A DNA stretch of 64,000 nucleotides from Lymantria dispar (lineage: Eukaryota; Arthropoda; Insecta; Lepidoptera; Erebidae), in the NCBI GenBank assembly GCA_032191425.1, contig CM063462.1:11669186-11733185 (forward strand). Reading direction: 5' to 3'. The notes under the pieces were generated by a model. That model did not search any database. It saw only the letters and a list, made by a program, of their open reading frames with translations, and was not told the DNA's origin. Below are positions 42,288-52,181 of the stretch, piece by piece; position 1 is the first letter of the stretch; every line of letters begins with the position of its first letter. Position numbers and translations under genes: made by a program.

Positions 42288-42899
42288 GAAGTTATACTTC
42301 TTTAGGCGCGTTATGAAAAAATTATGAGAGTGAAATTTTAAGATGCGCGCGCATCTGTGACACAAAATTAACAGTATGAAGTTGTCTGCTTAACCGCTCA
42401 TTGAGTGAAATTTTAAGATGCGCGCGCATCTGTGACACAAAATTAACAGTATGAAGCTGTCTGCTTAACCTTAAATTCAATTTTTGAATTTATTATTAAA
42501 TTTATTTTTAAAATATTAAATAATCAATAATAAACATTTAAAATTAAGAATCTTATAATATTTAGTACAAATTATGTCTTATATATTTATTATTCTCTAA
42601 ATTTTGTTTTTAATAATTATATATATATATTAATTATATATTATATAAATTTATATTAAATATATATATTTGAAATATATATATTAAATATAATATTATA
42701 TAAATATATTAATTTTCAATTTTTAATATTAATTATTGATATCTAAGATCAATCTAAGATTCTTTTAGTTTAAATTTGATGACTATTAAACTGAACTTTG
42801 TTGATTATCCTTTTCCAATCCTTCTAGTATTTTATTGTAATTAATTATTTGCATGCAATTAAAAACTATTTTTTAATGATGCCAAAGAAGTATAACTTC
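42288..42899. mobile_element. MITE-like element with palindromic termini
   Basis: GAAGTTATACTTCTTT at the left and its exact reverse complement AAAGAAGTATAACTTC at the right bound a 612-bp AT-rich stretch. GAAGTTATACTTC is itself nearly palindromic. No ORF is present. The family is unknown to me and no clear TSD is visible. Confidence 0.5.
42328..42475. repeat. Two tandem 75-bp units with a palindrome
   Basis: GAGTGAAATTTTAAGATGCG begins at 42328 and again at 42403. Each unit contains the perfect palindrome AGATGCGCGCGCATCT. The copies are nearly identical, so the duplication is recent. Confidence 0.9.
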
Positions 42900-43486
42900 T
42901 CACGCGCGTACATAAGTACACGCACCCATTTTTTTTTTAATACATGGTTATTTCTTTAAATAAATGGTAATTTTACTATACACATTGCCTTATGAAATTG
43001 AATTGTAGTAGGGGGCGCCATAGTTGCACGCCCAAATCTCTTCCAGGCCAGGGCGCTGGTTGTGTTAAAACCGGCACTGGTTACCAAGTTACATCGTTAC
43101 TTGTAATTAAGAATTAGCTAACCAGTGTTAAAAATTACTTTTGACATTTTGGCAGCACATGACAGCACACGTAAAGTACGGTTATGATATCATTATCTCG
43201 ATCTCTATACTATATTAGGTACCTACTTAAAATACTGGCAAAATCATTTAATCAAACACAATAAAGCATTTAAAATGTAATTTAAGAGTACCACGTGACG
43301 TCTTCACATTTCTGGTCAAACTAAATTATTTATTTCATTGAAAATCTTATATACATATACATATGTAATGTAATAATGATATAATAATTGCAAACTTACA
43401 ATCAAAGAGTAAAGTTTATTAACGAAACTTACAATATTGAAGAACTTTGTATCCGGGTCGTAAATTGAAATTTAAAAAAAAAATAG

Positions 43487-43495
43487 TTTTCGCGG
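43487..43495 (+). promoter_or_regulatory. E2F-like site upstream of the dUTPase gene
   Basis: TTTTCGCGG matches the E2F consensus core TTTCGCGG. It lies about 220 bp before the start codon. dUTPase genes are commonly S-phase regulated, so the site is plausible, but a 9-bp match can arise by chance. Confidence 0.3.
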
Positions 43496-43710
43496 TATTT
43501 TGTGAAATTGTCATTTGCCCACATTTGCCGACGTTTGCATTAGGATTTTAGTTAACGTAACGTGCTGTTAAATAATTTTAGCTGTTAATTTCTTGAATTC
43601 ATGTACTACTTTCTATAGTCAAATAATCTCACTTCAGTCATCGAACTGAACGCCTCAAGAAATCCATCATTTTGCGTTTATTTCAAAACTTATTACGTTC
43701 CATTTTGAGA

Positions 43711-45461
43711 ATGTCGTCTGGACTTGAAGAATTAAAATTCACTCGTTTGACCGAGCACGCGTGCGCTCCCACAAAAGGATCTGAAAAGGCAGCTGGTTTT
43801 GATTTAAAAAGGTAAGATATTTATTGTACCTAAATCAATGATGTTTCCTAATTTATATTTTTACAACTAATGGCCATTTTAAACAGTGCTTACGACTACG
43901 TTGTGCCGGCTCGAGGTAAAGAATTGGTGAAAACTGATTTGCAGATTGAATTACCTCCTGGTTGTTATGGGAGGGTAGCGCCGCGTTCTGGACTGGCTGT
44001 TAAAAACTTCATAGATGTTGGAGGTAATTAAAATCATTGATGAATGTATGTTATTATTAATATATTATTATCCCAACCAACTTTCGTATATACATACAGA
44101 TATTAAGCAGTTTCCCGCAGTTTTGCCCATATATTGCTACAAGCATAAAATGTAGCCAATGTTACTGGCTGATAATGTAACCTGCCATTTGTGAAAGATT
44201 TTTAAAATCGATTTAGTTGTTTACGCATGAAACCAAAACGCAAATGAACTTAATTTCGCACCTATTATATTAAATTAGAATATAATAAGAGTTTAAAAGT
44301 GATGAAGGCTGTATAAGATAAAGTATCTTGTATGTTCAGATATGTGCTCACTCTAGTTTCGGGACTTAAAGAAAGCAATTTTAATTTCTTGAGGAATTCT
44401 TAATAACCTGTCAGTTGTGTCAAGCTTTATATTTCAATATGAGAAAAACTATTATCTCGTAACAGAAAACAATTATCAAAAACTTAAACGCTAGGAGGGG
44501 TTTGATATGTGTAATACATATCTAGAGACAATAAATCCATCCACCAAACTATTGACCTGCTACTTAGTGGTAATATTCCACTTCCACCATAATTAAGTAT
44601 ATAAATTAATTGTATTGTCATCGTCTCAGCTCATGCCTGCTTTACTGCTGAGCCTGAGACTCCTCTTTTGATATATCAGTAGGCCTATCGCTCTCCTGGA
44701 GGAGGCTCAGGCCATCAACATGTTTGACTAGCATGGTATAATAATACCATGCTAGTCAAACGTGTTGGTATATGGTTTCAATTCAAGTGTTCCATTTTTT
44801 GCAGAAATGTTATGTGCATATTATATCCCTTAGTCTACTGGGCTGAGAGCGCTCAGCGCTCACCCATAGTCCGGGCAAAGCTGTGAAAGCCATCTGCGGC
44901 TAACAGTTATACACACAACAAAAAACCCTTAGTCATCTTTTACGATATCCATGGACAAGATAGTGAGTGGTGAATGGTATTCTTACTCTGTCATCACACG
45001 TAAACACCATTTGTAAATAACAACACCCTGCAGGAATAATCCTTGTATTGGTATGGTAAGTCAGTATCTTAACAACTATGCCATTTTTACCAGCAATTGA
45101 TGTCATATAAATCCTAAGAGAGTGCTGTTGCTCATTCACTGAATGAACCCTCAGGTAGTTGCTACAAGAACACAAATGGTAAATAAAGTAAGAATATAAA
45201 TTATATTTTTATCCATCATCACACGATAATAGCAGATTAATTTACTTTATTCTTGTTACAGCTGGAGTAATTGATGAAGATTACAGAGGTAATGTCGGTG
45301 TAGTTATATTCAATCATTCTGATGCTGATTTTGTAGTTAAAAAAGGTGATAGGATTGCACAACTTATTTGTGAAAAAATTTACTACCCAGTACTTAAAGA
45401 AGTGACAAACTTGTCAGAAACTAATAGGGGTGAGGGTGGTTTTGGCTCCACTGGTAAATAA
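43711..45461 (+). CDS. dUTPase: dUTPase (deoxyuridine 5'-triphosphate nucleotidohydrolase), three exons
   Basis: Exons 43711-43811, 43887-44023 and 45262-45461 (AAAAAG|GTAAGA, AACAG|TGC, TTGGAG|GTAATT, TTACAG|CTGG) give 145 aa, the usual length for trimeric eukaryotic dUTPases. All five motifs are present: AGFDLKSAYD (28-37), PRSGLA (67-72), GVIDEDYRGNVGV (81-93, catalytic Asp84), GDRIAQLI (108-115) and RGEGGFGSTG (135-144), the last being the flexible lid. The enzyme hydrolyses dUTP to dUMP and pyrophosphate, keeping uracil out of DNA and supplying dUMP for dTMP synthesis. It starts MSSGLEELKF with no targeting peptide, so a nuclear or cytosolic form is expected. A TCAGTC initiator-like motif lies about 70 bp upstream. 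An AATAAA overlaps the stop codon. Intron 2 holds a SINE and a jockey fragment. Confidence 0.95.
44617..45005 (-). mobile_element. S1 SINE in the dUTPase intron, interrupted
   Basis: The reverse complement of S1 runs from the CATCGTCTCAGCTCAT tail side to the CGTCATCACACG head side. It is split at 44836-44925 by a jockey fragment. The middle includes a duplicated and inverted AGCATGGTATAAT segment. Confidence 0.7.
44836..44925 (+). mobile_element. Solo jockey 3' UTR fragment with TSD
   Basis: GCTCACCCATAGTCCGGGC, GCCATCTGCGGCTAAC and a short A run match the jockey 3' UTR at 51.84-51.93 kb. Perfect 9-bp copies of CCCTTAGTC flank it (44827-44835 and 44926-44934). It is a 90-bp retroposed stub. 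Confidence 0.85.
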
Positions 45462-45574
45462 AAGAACAATATAATCATTTACATTGTATCACATTTAATT
45501 TGCTTAATTATTAGGAATGTTAATTTTTAACTTCTCAATTATCTTAAATATAAACAATAAGTATTTGTACAATT
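45462..45574. other. dUTPase 3' flank
   Basis: AT-rich presumed 3' UTR after the dUTPase stop. No further feature seen. Confidence 0.5.
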
Positions 45575-45960
45575 TCACACATATACTACAACTAAAAGCT
45601 CCACTACTGCGTTTGTGAATGTGTGGGTATATAATCTACTACATCCTGTATTGTCTGTAACCTCTATTCCATTCAAATTAATAAAAGTACCCAGTAAAAC
45701 AAAATTGAAATTTACTAATAAAGAACATTTGTTATGTACATTTCTAGATAGGATTTTAGATACCTTTTGTTTCACTTGCATTTAGTGTACTATTAGTATT
45801 ATAACTCCTATGAGTTCTAATTGTATTAAAGCTGTATGTGTCTTCAATTAATATTGTATCCATAATAATCTCCAGCAAATTAGTAAACTTCTGCTTAGTT
45901 TTAAGTACAATACAAACCCTAAGATCGCTTTTTGTCAATTTTGCTATTGTTCTTGTTTTC
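45575..45960 (-). pseudogene. Unrecognised broken coding stretch or small spliced gene
   Basis: Minus-strand frames read TKSDLRVCIVLKTKQKFTNL then EIIMDTILIEDTYSFN (45938-45756). After a frame change near 45770 they read LVNFNFVLLGTFINLNGIEV and AVVELLVVVYV (to 45575). A plausible acceptor TTTGATTTTAG precedes the first segment (near 45962). Alternating hydrophobic beta-strand-like segments suggest a small OB-fold-like protein, but I cannot name it. It may be a decayed gene, a gene with an undetected intron, or chance. Confidence 0.3.
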
Positions 45961-46386
45961 TAAAATCAAATAGTTCTTTATCCCTAAGGTTTTAAATACA
46001 TGTGGCAGATCACGTTCCTAGCATATGTAGGTAGAAAGTTAACAGGATATGGCCACAACACATGTTGGACAAGGCTCTGTAATGTAATATCTACATAGAT
46101 TCTAATTAGTAAGCAATCTTTTGCCAAGTTAATGTGATTAGTAGACTTGCTTATATAGTAAGATACATAAGATAGATAGTAATTAGTATAATGTACCACA
46201 ATTTACATTAACAAAAAGAATAAACTTTTTTTTAATACCTGAAGTTACCATGCAGTATTAATTTAATACATATTTAGAAAAAAATTGTTGGATTTCTCCC
46301 TAAGTAAAATAGTACTATTATGATGATTAATGATATGTCTAACTAGCAGTAACAAAATTAATATCATTAAAATGGTAATTTTCCTA

Positions 46387-46836
46387 TCAATTTGGGTCTT
46401 CAAAGTTATCTAGAACGGTTTCAAAGCTTAATTTTTCATAAGGCATGGGGTTATTTGTTGAAATATTTTCTTTATTTCTCTTCAGAAATGGTTTTAAAAA
46501 GCTTTTTATTTTATTGTCATTGCTTACACCAAAGTCCATTTCAGCTTTATCTACTTGTTTCTCAAGTACATCGATGTTACCATTGAGTGTATTTACAACA
46601 TGCAATAATGTAGTAATTTTTTTTGAGAGTAAAGTAATTTCGGACCGATATTTATTAATATCTTCGGATACAGCAACACTACAATCACTATTCTTTAATT
46701 TTACCATTTGTAATACACTTGTCAGTTCCTCAAGTCTTGTTAACATATTATCTACAACATCTTGGACTGTTTGGAAATCACTTAGCACATCAAGTTTTAA
46801 ATATGTTGAGTAATCTTTTACTAGTTCCTCCAACAT
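46387..46836 (-). CDS. Blos4: BLOC-1 subunit 4 (cappuccino/Blos4-like), 149 aa
   Basis: From ATG at 46836 the protein starts MLEELVKDYSTYLKLDV. It has two amphipathic coiled-coil helices (about residues 20-45, DNMLTRLEELTSVLQMV, and 60-100, LLSKKITTLLHVVNTLNGNI then VLEKQVDKAEMDFGV). The C-terminal motif KIKSFLKPFLKRNKE follows. This layout and the KDYS, MLTRLEEL and LE-QV-KAE-D-G motifs match BLOC-1 subunit 4, a small helical subunit of the complex that sorts cargo to lysosome-related organelles such as pigment granules. An in-frame stop upstream of the ATG supports the start. The gene is intronless here and convergent with dUTPase. Identification is by memory of family motifs. Confidence 0.75.
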   Translation of the reverse strand: MLEELVKDYSTYLKLDVLSDFQTVQDVVDNMLTRLEELTSVLQMVKLKNSDCSVAVSEDINKYRSEITLLSKKITTLLHVVNTLNGNIDVLEKQVDKAEMDFGVSNDNKIKSFLKPFLKRNKENISTNNPMPYEKLSFETVLDNFEDPN

Positions 46837-46838
46837 TT

Positions 46839-46982
46839 TCACAGTGACTCTGCTTTGCCTTCAAAGTCTGGAAACAAATATTCAACCATGCTTATTAGCC
46901 AATCTGTGATATCTAATGTAAGTTTTGATAATTCTCTAAATGATGATGGACACACGCGACAAATTTTTACAAATAACTCCAT
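46839..46982 (-). CDS. 47-codon upstream ORF ending two bases before the Blos4 ATG
   Basis: The ORF reads MELFVKICRVCPSSFRELSK and ends FPDFEGKAESL, then TGA, two bases (AA), then the ATG of the next ORF. It could be a small protein made from a bicistronic mRNA, a regulatory uORF, or chance. An alternative is that TTTGTTTCCAG (near 46862) is a splice acceptor and most of this ORF is intron. A DRE-like motif (TATCGATT, 46991-46998 plus strand) lies just upstream. Confidence 0.4.
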   Translation of the reverse strand: MELFVKICRVCPSSFRELSKLTLDITDWLISMVEYLFPDFEGKAESL

Positions 46983-46998
46983 AGCAAATTATCGATTA

Positions 46999-47354
46999 TA
47001 GAGATTACTGTGTACCTAAATTCTATTATGACCGAAATGAAGTGAACATTCATTATGACTGGGTATTGACTCAATACCTCAATACTATTGAGAAATAGGC
47101 ATGTATTTTGCCTTGAATCGCTAGCCCGTACTTCTGTTGTCTCCTTTCCTTAGTAGTTTTTTTTTTAATATTTACAAGCAAAGAATAGTGTTGCCAATAA
47201 CTCTGCACACTAAGGTAGTTTTCAATAACCCCATTAATGTGTAAATAAAGTGGTATACATAATAATTGGTTGAAAACTATTTACCGTTATTTTAAGTAAT
47301 TTGGATTTTGAATATAAAAAAAAGTCAATGTTTATACCTTCATCCATACTTATA
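46999..47354. other. Upstream flank of the Blos4 unit, no gene seen
   Basis: AT-rich with no recognised ORF. It lies between the Blos4 5' end and the Tc1 element. Confidence 0.4.
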
Positions 47355-48988
47355 AACTCATTTGCAAAAAAAACAGGCGGTTTTGATTTTCATTCATATT
47401 TAAAAAGATACAACACCAAAAAGGTTTCAATCGTTTGTACACGTTACTGGCCGGTTTTAAAAATGCTGTGGTATTTAAAAAAGTACGTTCTAAATTCAAT
47501 TTTTCATTTGATGTTCATTTTTACAGAAAACCCCTTTTTATCCTACATTTTTGGCGCGAAGTTCCAGAAGTTAACATCGACTTTCATAACTTTTATTCAA
47601 TTTTTATCGATTAATTTCATATCCTTGACTGTCAAAGCTTTATTTAATGCTGTTTGGCTGTATCAAAAATGGTAGATAAAGTGGTAAAAGCTACCAAAAT
47701 TATCGCGCTGCTTGAAGAGGGTTGCAGCCAATGTTTCGTGGCTAGGAGGCTAAATGTTAGTCGCTCGACAGTCCAAAGGACCTGGCAGCGATATCAGGAG
47801 ACTGGTTCCGTCGAGAGAAGGCCTGGTTCTGGAAGAAAACCATGTACCCAACCACGGGATGATCGTTTTCTTGTGAGTCGCGCATTGAGAAATCGCAAAT
47901 CTTCGTATGTGGATCTTAAGAACAACCTCCAAGAAGTAAGAAATGTGCATATTAGTCTATGGACGGTCAGGAGGAGGCTTCTCGCTGCCAATATACGCAG
48001 TCACCGCCCGGCCCGCGGCCCCAAATTACTCCGTGAGCACAGAGTTCACAGGCTTAGGTTCGCTAGAAATTGTGAATCATGGACTCAAGATGATTGGAAT
48101 AGGGTTTTGTTCTCTGATGAAGCCAGGATATCTCTGTTCGGTGAAGATCGACGTCGGCGAGTGCTAAGAAGACAAGGAGAACGCTTTGCAGAGGCATGTT
48201 TCGAAGAAATCACACCTTATAGTGGGGGCTCTGTTATGTTTTGGGCAGGAATAAATTCAATGGATCGTACAGAGTTAGTCTTCATTGAAAACGGCTCACT
48301 GACTGGGCATCGATACATAACGGAAGTTCTAATTTCTCATGCACAACCCGCATTGGCCGCTCTAGGTGAAGACTCGATTTTTATGGACGACAATGCTCGC
48401 GCCCACCGATCCCGCGATGTTAATGCGTATGTGCAAGAGGTCGGCATTCGTCGTTTGGATTGATTCGTCGTTTGGATTGGCCAGCTCGAAGTCCCGACCT
48501 CAATCCCATAGAGCATGTCTGGGACGTTCTGAAACGGCGTGTGAGATCAGTACACCCGGCTCCGCAGACCATCAGAGAGCTGAAGAATGTGATTACTGCG
48601 GAGTGGGAACGTATTCCGCAAGCAAGTATCCGGGATATACTCGCTAGCATGCCCAGACGAATTCAAGCTGTGATTTTAGCTAGAGGGGGTCACACTCGAT
48701 ACTAAATATTTATCTGCTTTTACTTTATTAAAGAAAAACAAACAAAAAAACTTTTTTATTTTTACTTCATGAGCATATGCACTACTAGCGAATATACACT
48801 ACTAGCGAGGTTTAGCATTATTTCCCATCAATTGTATCTAAATTTTATGAAATACTGATGAAAACGATTATTTTCTTATTAATTTAGCAAATTGTGTGGA
48901 TAAAACTACCTATAATTATCAAACAAAGAAATATTAACATTTGAAATGGTTCATTGCTTAGGTGCCCGTTTTTTTTTGCAAATGAGTG
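47355..48988 (+). mobile_element. Tc1-type transposon
   Basis: Inverted ends AACTCATTTGCAAAAAAAA and (right, reverse complement) CACTCATTTGCAAAAAAAA are bounded by TA on each side (47353-47354 and 48989-48990). The 1.63-kb length and one transposase ORF are typical of Tc1 elements. Confidence 0.9.
47672..48705 (+). pseudogene. Tc1 (DD34E) transposase broken by a 17-bp duplication
   Basis: The frame from MVDKVVKATKIIALLEEG carries a paired-type helix-turn-helix (CFVARRLNVSRSTVQRTW), a GRPR-like GSGRKP, and a second HTH. Catalytic residues are D in LFSDEARISLF, D in IFMDDNARAH and E in PDLNPIEHVWD. Ignoring the duplication, 34 residues separate the last two. At 48446-48479 the unit ATTCGTCGTTTGGATTG occurs twice in tandem, which shifts the frame and adds a stop. 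The rest of the ORF (to 48705, ending LARGGHTRY) is intact. The start could instead be the MAVSK ATG at 47654. Confidence 0.88.
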
Positions 48989-48990
48989 TA

Positions 48991-49886
48991 TTTATTTTTT
49001 TAATACAGTTTGAATTAACTTTGATTATTTCGAAAAAACTACAACGAAACGAAAGCTTTAAAATTTTTTTCTACAATAAATAATATGATAATATATAAAT
49101 AAAACATTTCGATCAATGCCAACTTAAAGAAAAAACACTTGTTAATTTTCTGTCACTGAGTTGGTATCTATTGCACGCGTGATACGCGAAAACATTACTT
49201 TTGAGACAGAGTGCTCGATTGTGCGAAGCGTTGCTATAGTTGAAACATTCACCGTTAAGCATAATGCGCTCTAGTGCTGTAATTGGAAAACTACCAATGT
49301 CTTTGAGTATTTTTTACATTTTAATAAGTTATAGTCTGATTTTATATAAGTAGCTCAACGGCACAACTTCTCTACGAAAAAATGTAAACCCGTAGTTTTT
49401 AACAATCAATTGATTTATAATAACTTTCAAGGGACTGAACCCCATAACCAACGTTGACTTTCTTTAAACTAGTTGGTATAATACAAAGAGTTAATATACT
49501 TTTTAAAGTAGTTTGCAGGAAAGCTAATATTTATTATTTTATTGCATTCTTAATTAGGTTACTTAAAAGTTAAGACGACAAGTTTCGATTAACCCAAAAG
49601 TAAGGAAGTGTGATAAATTTTTCTTTTTGAGTTTTTGATTTCGTACTTTATATTTTGGCTGGGTGTTAATTTTTTTTTATCTTATTTTTATATTCATTTG
49701 TGCTTTCGTTCGATTTATTTAAGGACCTTTCCGGTAGCCTAAAATTTTGCAGCGACAGTTCAGCTCAAGTAGCATGAAATCGCCTACAGCGGCAACATTA
49801 GTACAAAGTCCTTCATAGGGATACCCGATACGATACGTTACAATATATCACTACAACACTATATGGTAAATTATTATAATGGTATA
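48991..49886. other. AT-rich stretch, no gene seen
   Basis: No conserved frame or repeat terminus is recognised. Confidence 0.4.
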
Positions 49887-50000
49887 CTAGCAACCCGCCC
49901 TCGCTTCGCTCGGGTTCAGTCGCCTTACCCCCGTAGCTACCGTTCCCGTGGGTGTATCTGAATAAAACATGGCCTAAGTAGCCAATGTAACAACTTTACC
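49887..50000 (-). mobile_element. Helitron-like 3' fragment
   Basis: A|CTAGCAACCCGCCCTCGC begins a minus-strand copy that is cut off by the jockey fragment after about 110 bp. Confidence 0.6.
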
Positions 50001-50002
50001 TG

Positions 50003-50285
50003 GACTGTTGGGTGAGCGCTGAGGGTTCTCAACCCGTTTATAAGTTAAGCGACCGATCCCGAGGGCACTCTCTGTGGGGTATGGACCTCGGCTCGGGGGG
50101 GTCGCTGGCAAAGTGGGCATTCTCACGTTTATGACTTAACGCGACACGATTTCCGTCCTCGGCGGGGGCGGAATCGTGGATATTTATTTGTCAGGGCCTC
50201 GCGGGCTGTGTACGCCTCCGTCTGGACGAGTGAGACATGTGTGGGACTGAACGCGGTGCTTGAATTTATTTAGTCGCACGGTATT
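50003..50285 (-). mobile_element. Jockey-clade LINE 3' fragment, decayed
   Basis: GGGTGAGCGCTGAGGGTTCT at the left is the antisense of the jockey 3' UTR. GGCAAAGTGGGCATTCTCAC and GGGCCTCGCGGGC further right match the antisense of the jockey ORF2 end near 51670-51800. No intact frame is present. Confidence 0.65.
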
Positions 50286-51174
50286 TTAATTTTGCGATAA
50301 CTCCTAAGATAGTAGTTAAAATTGTATGGTGTAAAAGGCAATTATGTAGTGCATGAAATGCTTAAGGGAACTAACGTATTTTATTTGATAAGGATTAATA
50401 TCCTATGCGTCTAAATAACTTTCAAATTATCACGTTATAATGTGGCCATATTCTTACTGCTTTACTAATAAAAATAAGTTAAACAAGTGTTTAACAGCTG
50501 TCTTCTTAATCCAGCTATACTCTAAGTGTGTTCCGCGGAACCCTAGGGTTCCGTGATACCTCTGTCGGGGTTCCGCAAGAATTTAGAAATAAAAAAATCA
50601 AAACACCTCTCTCTGGTCGCTCCGCGGCTGTGCGGACTCCGCGGCCGCGCGGAGACAAAACGCTATGAATGTTATTTATTTATTTATTTGTATTTGTATA
50701 AGCTTGTGTTACATTAGCTGGTACAATATCTCATAAGTTTGGTCTCAACAATTTTATACTTGTACAACGCGTTCGCTCTAAGTTTGCCGGTCTGTGGAAT
50801 GCGCGTACCCTCCCCCACGTGACAACAAAACTTATAATGTGTCATAGTTTTACCCAAATATCTAACGTACACAATTTTTATTGTTACAATTAAATAAAAA
50901 ATTTCGAACGTCATACACTCATACCTATCGCCAGCGGCAAACTTAAAACGAGCGGGTAGTATACTTGTAAGCGCTCAGTCTCTTTGATAAAAGCCGCCTC
51001 TGAATTAGACGCTATAGTTGTCAACTAGCGACTTTCGTCTCTAACTTCAAAGGATAAAGTCGATATTGTTTACAACGCTATTTTTAAATTTCTGTTTTTA
51101 TTTTTGCTTTTTGTTTATCAAAGGTGCCGACTCGAGTATTTTCGAGAATATTTGAGATCGAGTCTAGGACTAAG

Positions 51175-51207
51175 TATAAAAGCGGCGATCGCGCGTTGGC
51201 GTCGTCA
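51175..51207 (+). promoter_or_regulatory. Core promoter of the hAT element, split at the start site
   Basis: TATAAAAG at 51175-51182 is 32 bases before the A of TCA at 51207. Without the jockey insert the sequence would continue CGTCAGTTGATG, giving an arthropod initiator (TCAGTT) at the right distance. The insert separates the TATA box from the downstream half (51954 on). Confidence 0.65.
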
Positions 51208-51953
51208 TAAAGAAAGTCCGCGCACGGGCAGCCTTTGTGATGGGCCGTCTCCACTGTCTACTCAACTCTAGGTCGCGTATGCCCCTGAGTAGCAAAGTCC
51301 GACTTTACACCACCTGCATACGGCCTATCATGACCTATGCCAGCGTGGTGTTCGCGCATGTTAAGCCACACAGGATCCACAGGCTACAGACACTACAAAA
51401 TCGTTTCATGCGCCGAGCTACGGGAGCACCGTGGTTCATACGAAACGTCGATCTCCACATCGACCTCGAACTGCCGACCATCAAGCAGTTTATGAAACGG
51501 TGCTCTCAGAGCTACTTTGACTCTGCCATGACACACCCCAACCAACTAGTGGTTGGGGCGGCTTCCTATAGACCCTCCAAAATCTCCTCCATCCGACGTC
51601 CTCGTCACGTCCTCGACGAAGAGGACGACATTATCACACTCGCTCAACAAAGAGCCTACACGGCCCGCGAGGCCTTAACAAATAAATATCCGCGGTTCCG
51701 CCCTCGCCGTCGAGGTGCGAAACCGCGCCGCGCAAAAGTCACTACCAAAAACGTGGGCACGCCCACTTTGCCTCCAGCGACGCCCCAAGCCGAGGTCCGT
51801 TCCCCACAGGGGGAGCCCTTGGGCGATGTCGCTTAGCATACTTTTCTCCGGGTTGAGAGCCCTCAGCGCTCACCCATAGTCCGCGTCAAGCTGTCAAGGC
51901 CATCTGCGGCCAACAGCTGTACACACAATAAAAAAAAAAAAAAAAAAAAAAAA
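51208..51953 (+). mobile_element. 5'-truncated jockey-clade LINE in the hAT promoter
   Basis: Perfect 12-bp copies of TTGGCGTCGTCA (51196-51207 and 51954-51965) flank it. It ends in about 24 A residues. It contains the C terminus of ORF2 and a ~115-bp 3' UTR shared with the stubs at 25.7, 44.8 and 50.0 kb. Confidence 0.93.
51237..51836 (+). pseudogene. Jockey ORF2 C-terminal fragment
   Basis: The open frame, beginning MGRLHCLLNSRSRMPLSSKV, covers the post-RT region of jockey-clade polyproteins (LYTTCIRPIMTYASVVFAHV, LQNRFMRRATGAPWFIRNVD). It ends in a Pro/Arg-rich tail. No RT or endonuclease remains. The frame is undamaged, which suggests a young insertion. Confidence 0.85.
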
Positions 51954-52181
51954 TTGGCGTCGTCAGTTGATGATTAGCGTTCGGAGCGATAAGTTACTAC
52001 CTACTTACAAGCTCGCTAGCGAGAAACTAGTGTTCATTGTTTTACTGCCTGCTGTATTCTGTTGTCTCAGTTTTATACATTTCTTCCCTGTAGGTTCTAA
52101 ATTTAGTCTCTTATACGCAGTAACGATTGTGCATTATTTAAACCCCACTATCCTGACTTGTAACATTATAAATAAAGAAGA

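Larger units (their letters stand above)
30017..43079. mobile_element. Outer hAT-type element expanded to 13 kb by nested insertions
   Basis: The left terminus CAGTAGCGGCGTTAGGG and right terminus (reverse complement CAGTGCCGGTTTTA) are related. Both ends carry AGGGCGCC-type motifs, and flanking GTTAGCAA (30009-30016) and GTTACCAA (43080-43087) match at 7 of 8 bases. Its own sequence is only about 30017-30386, 31019-31079 and parts of 41506-43079. Everything else is later insertions. No transposase of its own is visible. Confidence 0.6.
44024..45261 (+). other. dUTPase intron 2 with transposon insertions
   Basis: The intron contains a decayed Helitron-like repeat near 44080-44260 (CAGTTTCCCGCAGTTTTG, TTTGTGAAAGATTTTT), a minus-strand S1 SINE at about 44617-45005, and a jockey 3' UTR fragment inside that SINE. 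A short perfect inverted repeat around 44730-44765 (GCATGGTATAATAATACCATGC) lies within the SINE. Confidence 0.7.

Noticed and set aside
46445..46813. 122-aa plus-strand ORF
   Set aside because: Antisense to the Blos4 coding sequence, which has clear coiled-coil motifs.
47301..47675. 124-aa plus-strand ORF at the left of the Tc1 element
   Set aside because: It lies in the terminal repeat and 5' leader of the transposon, is AT-driven, and lacks motifs.
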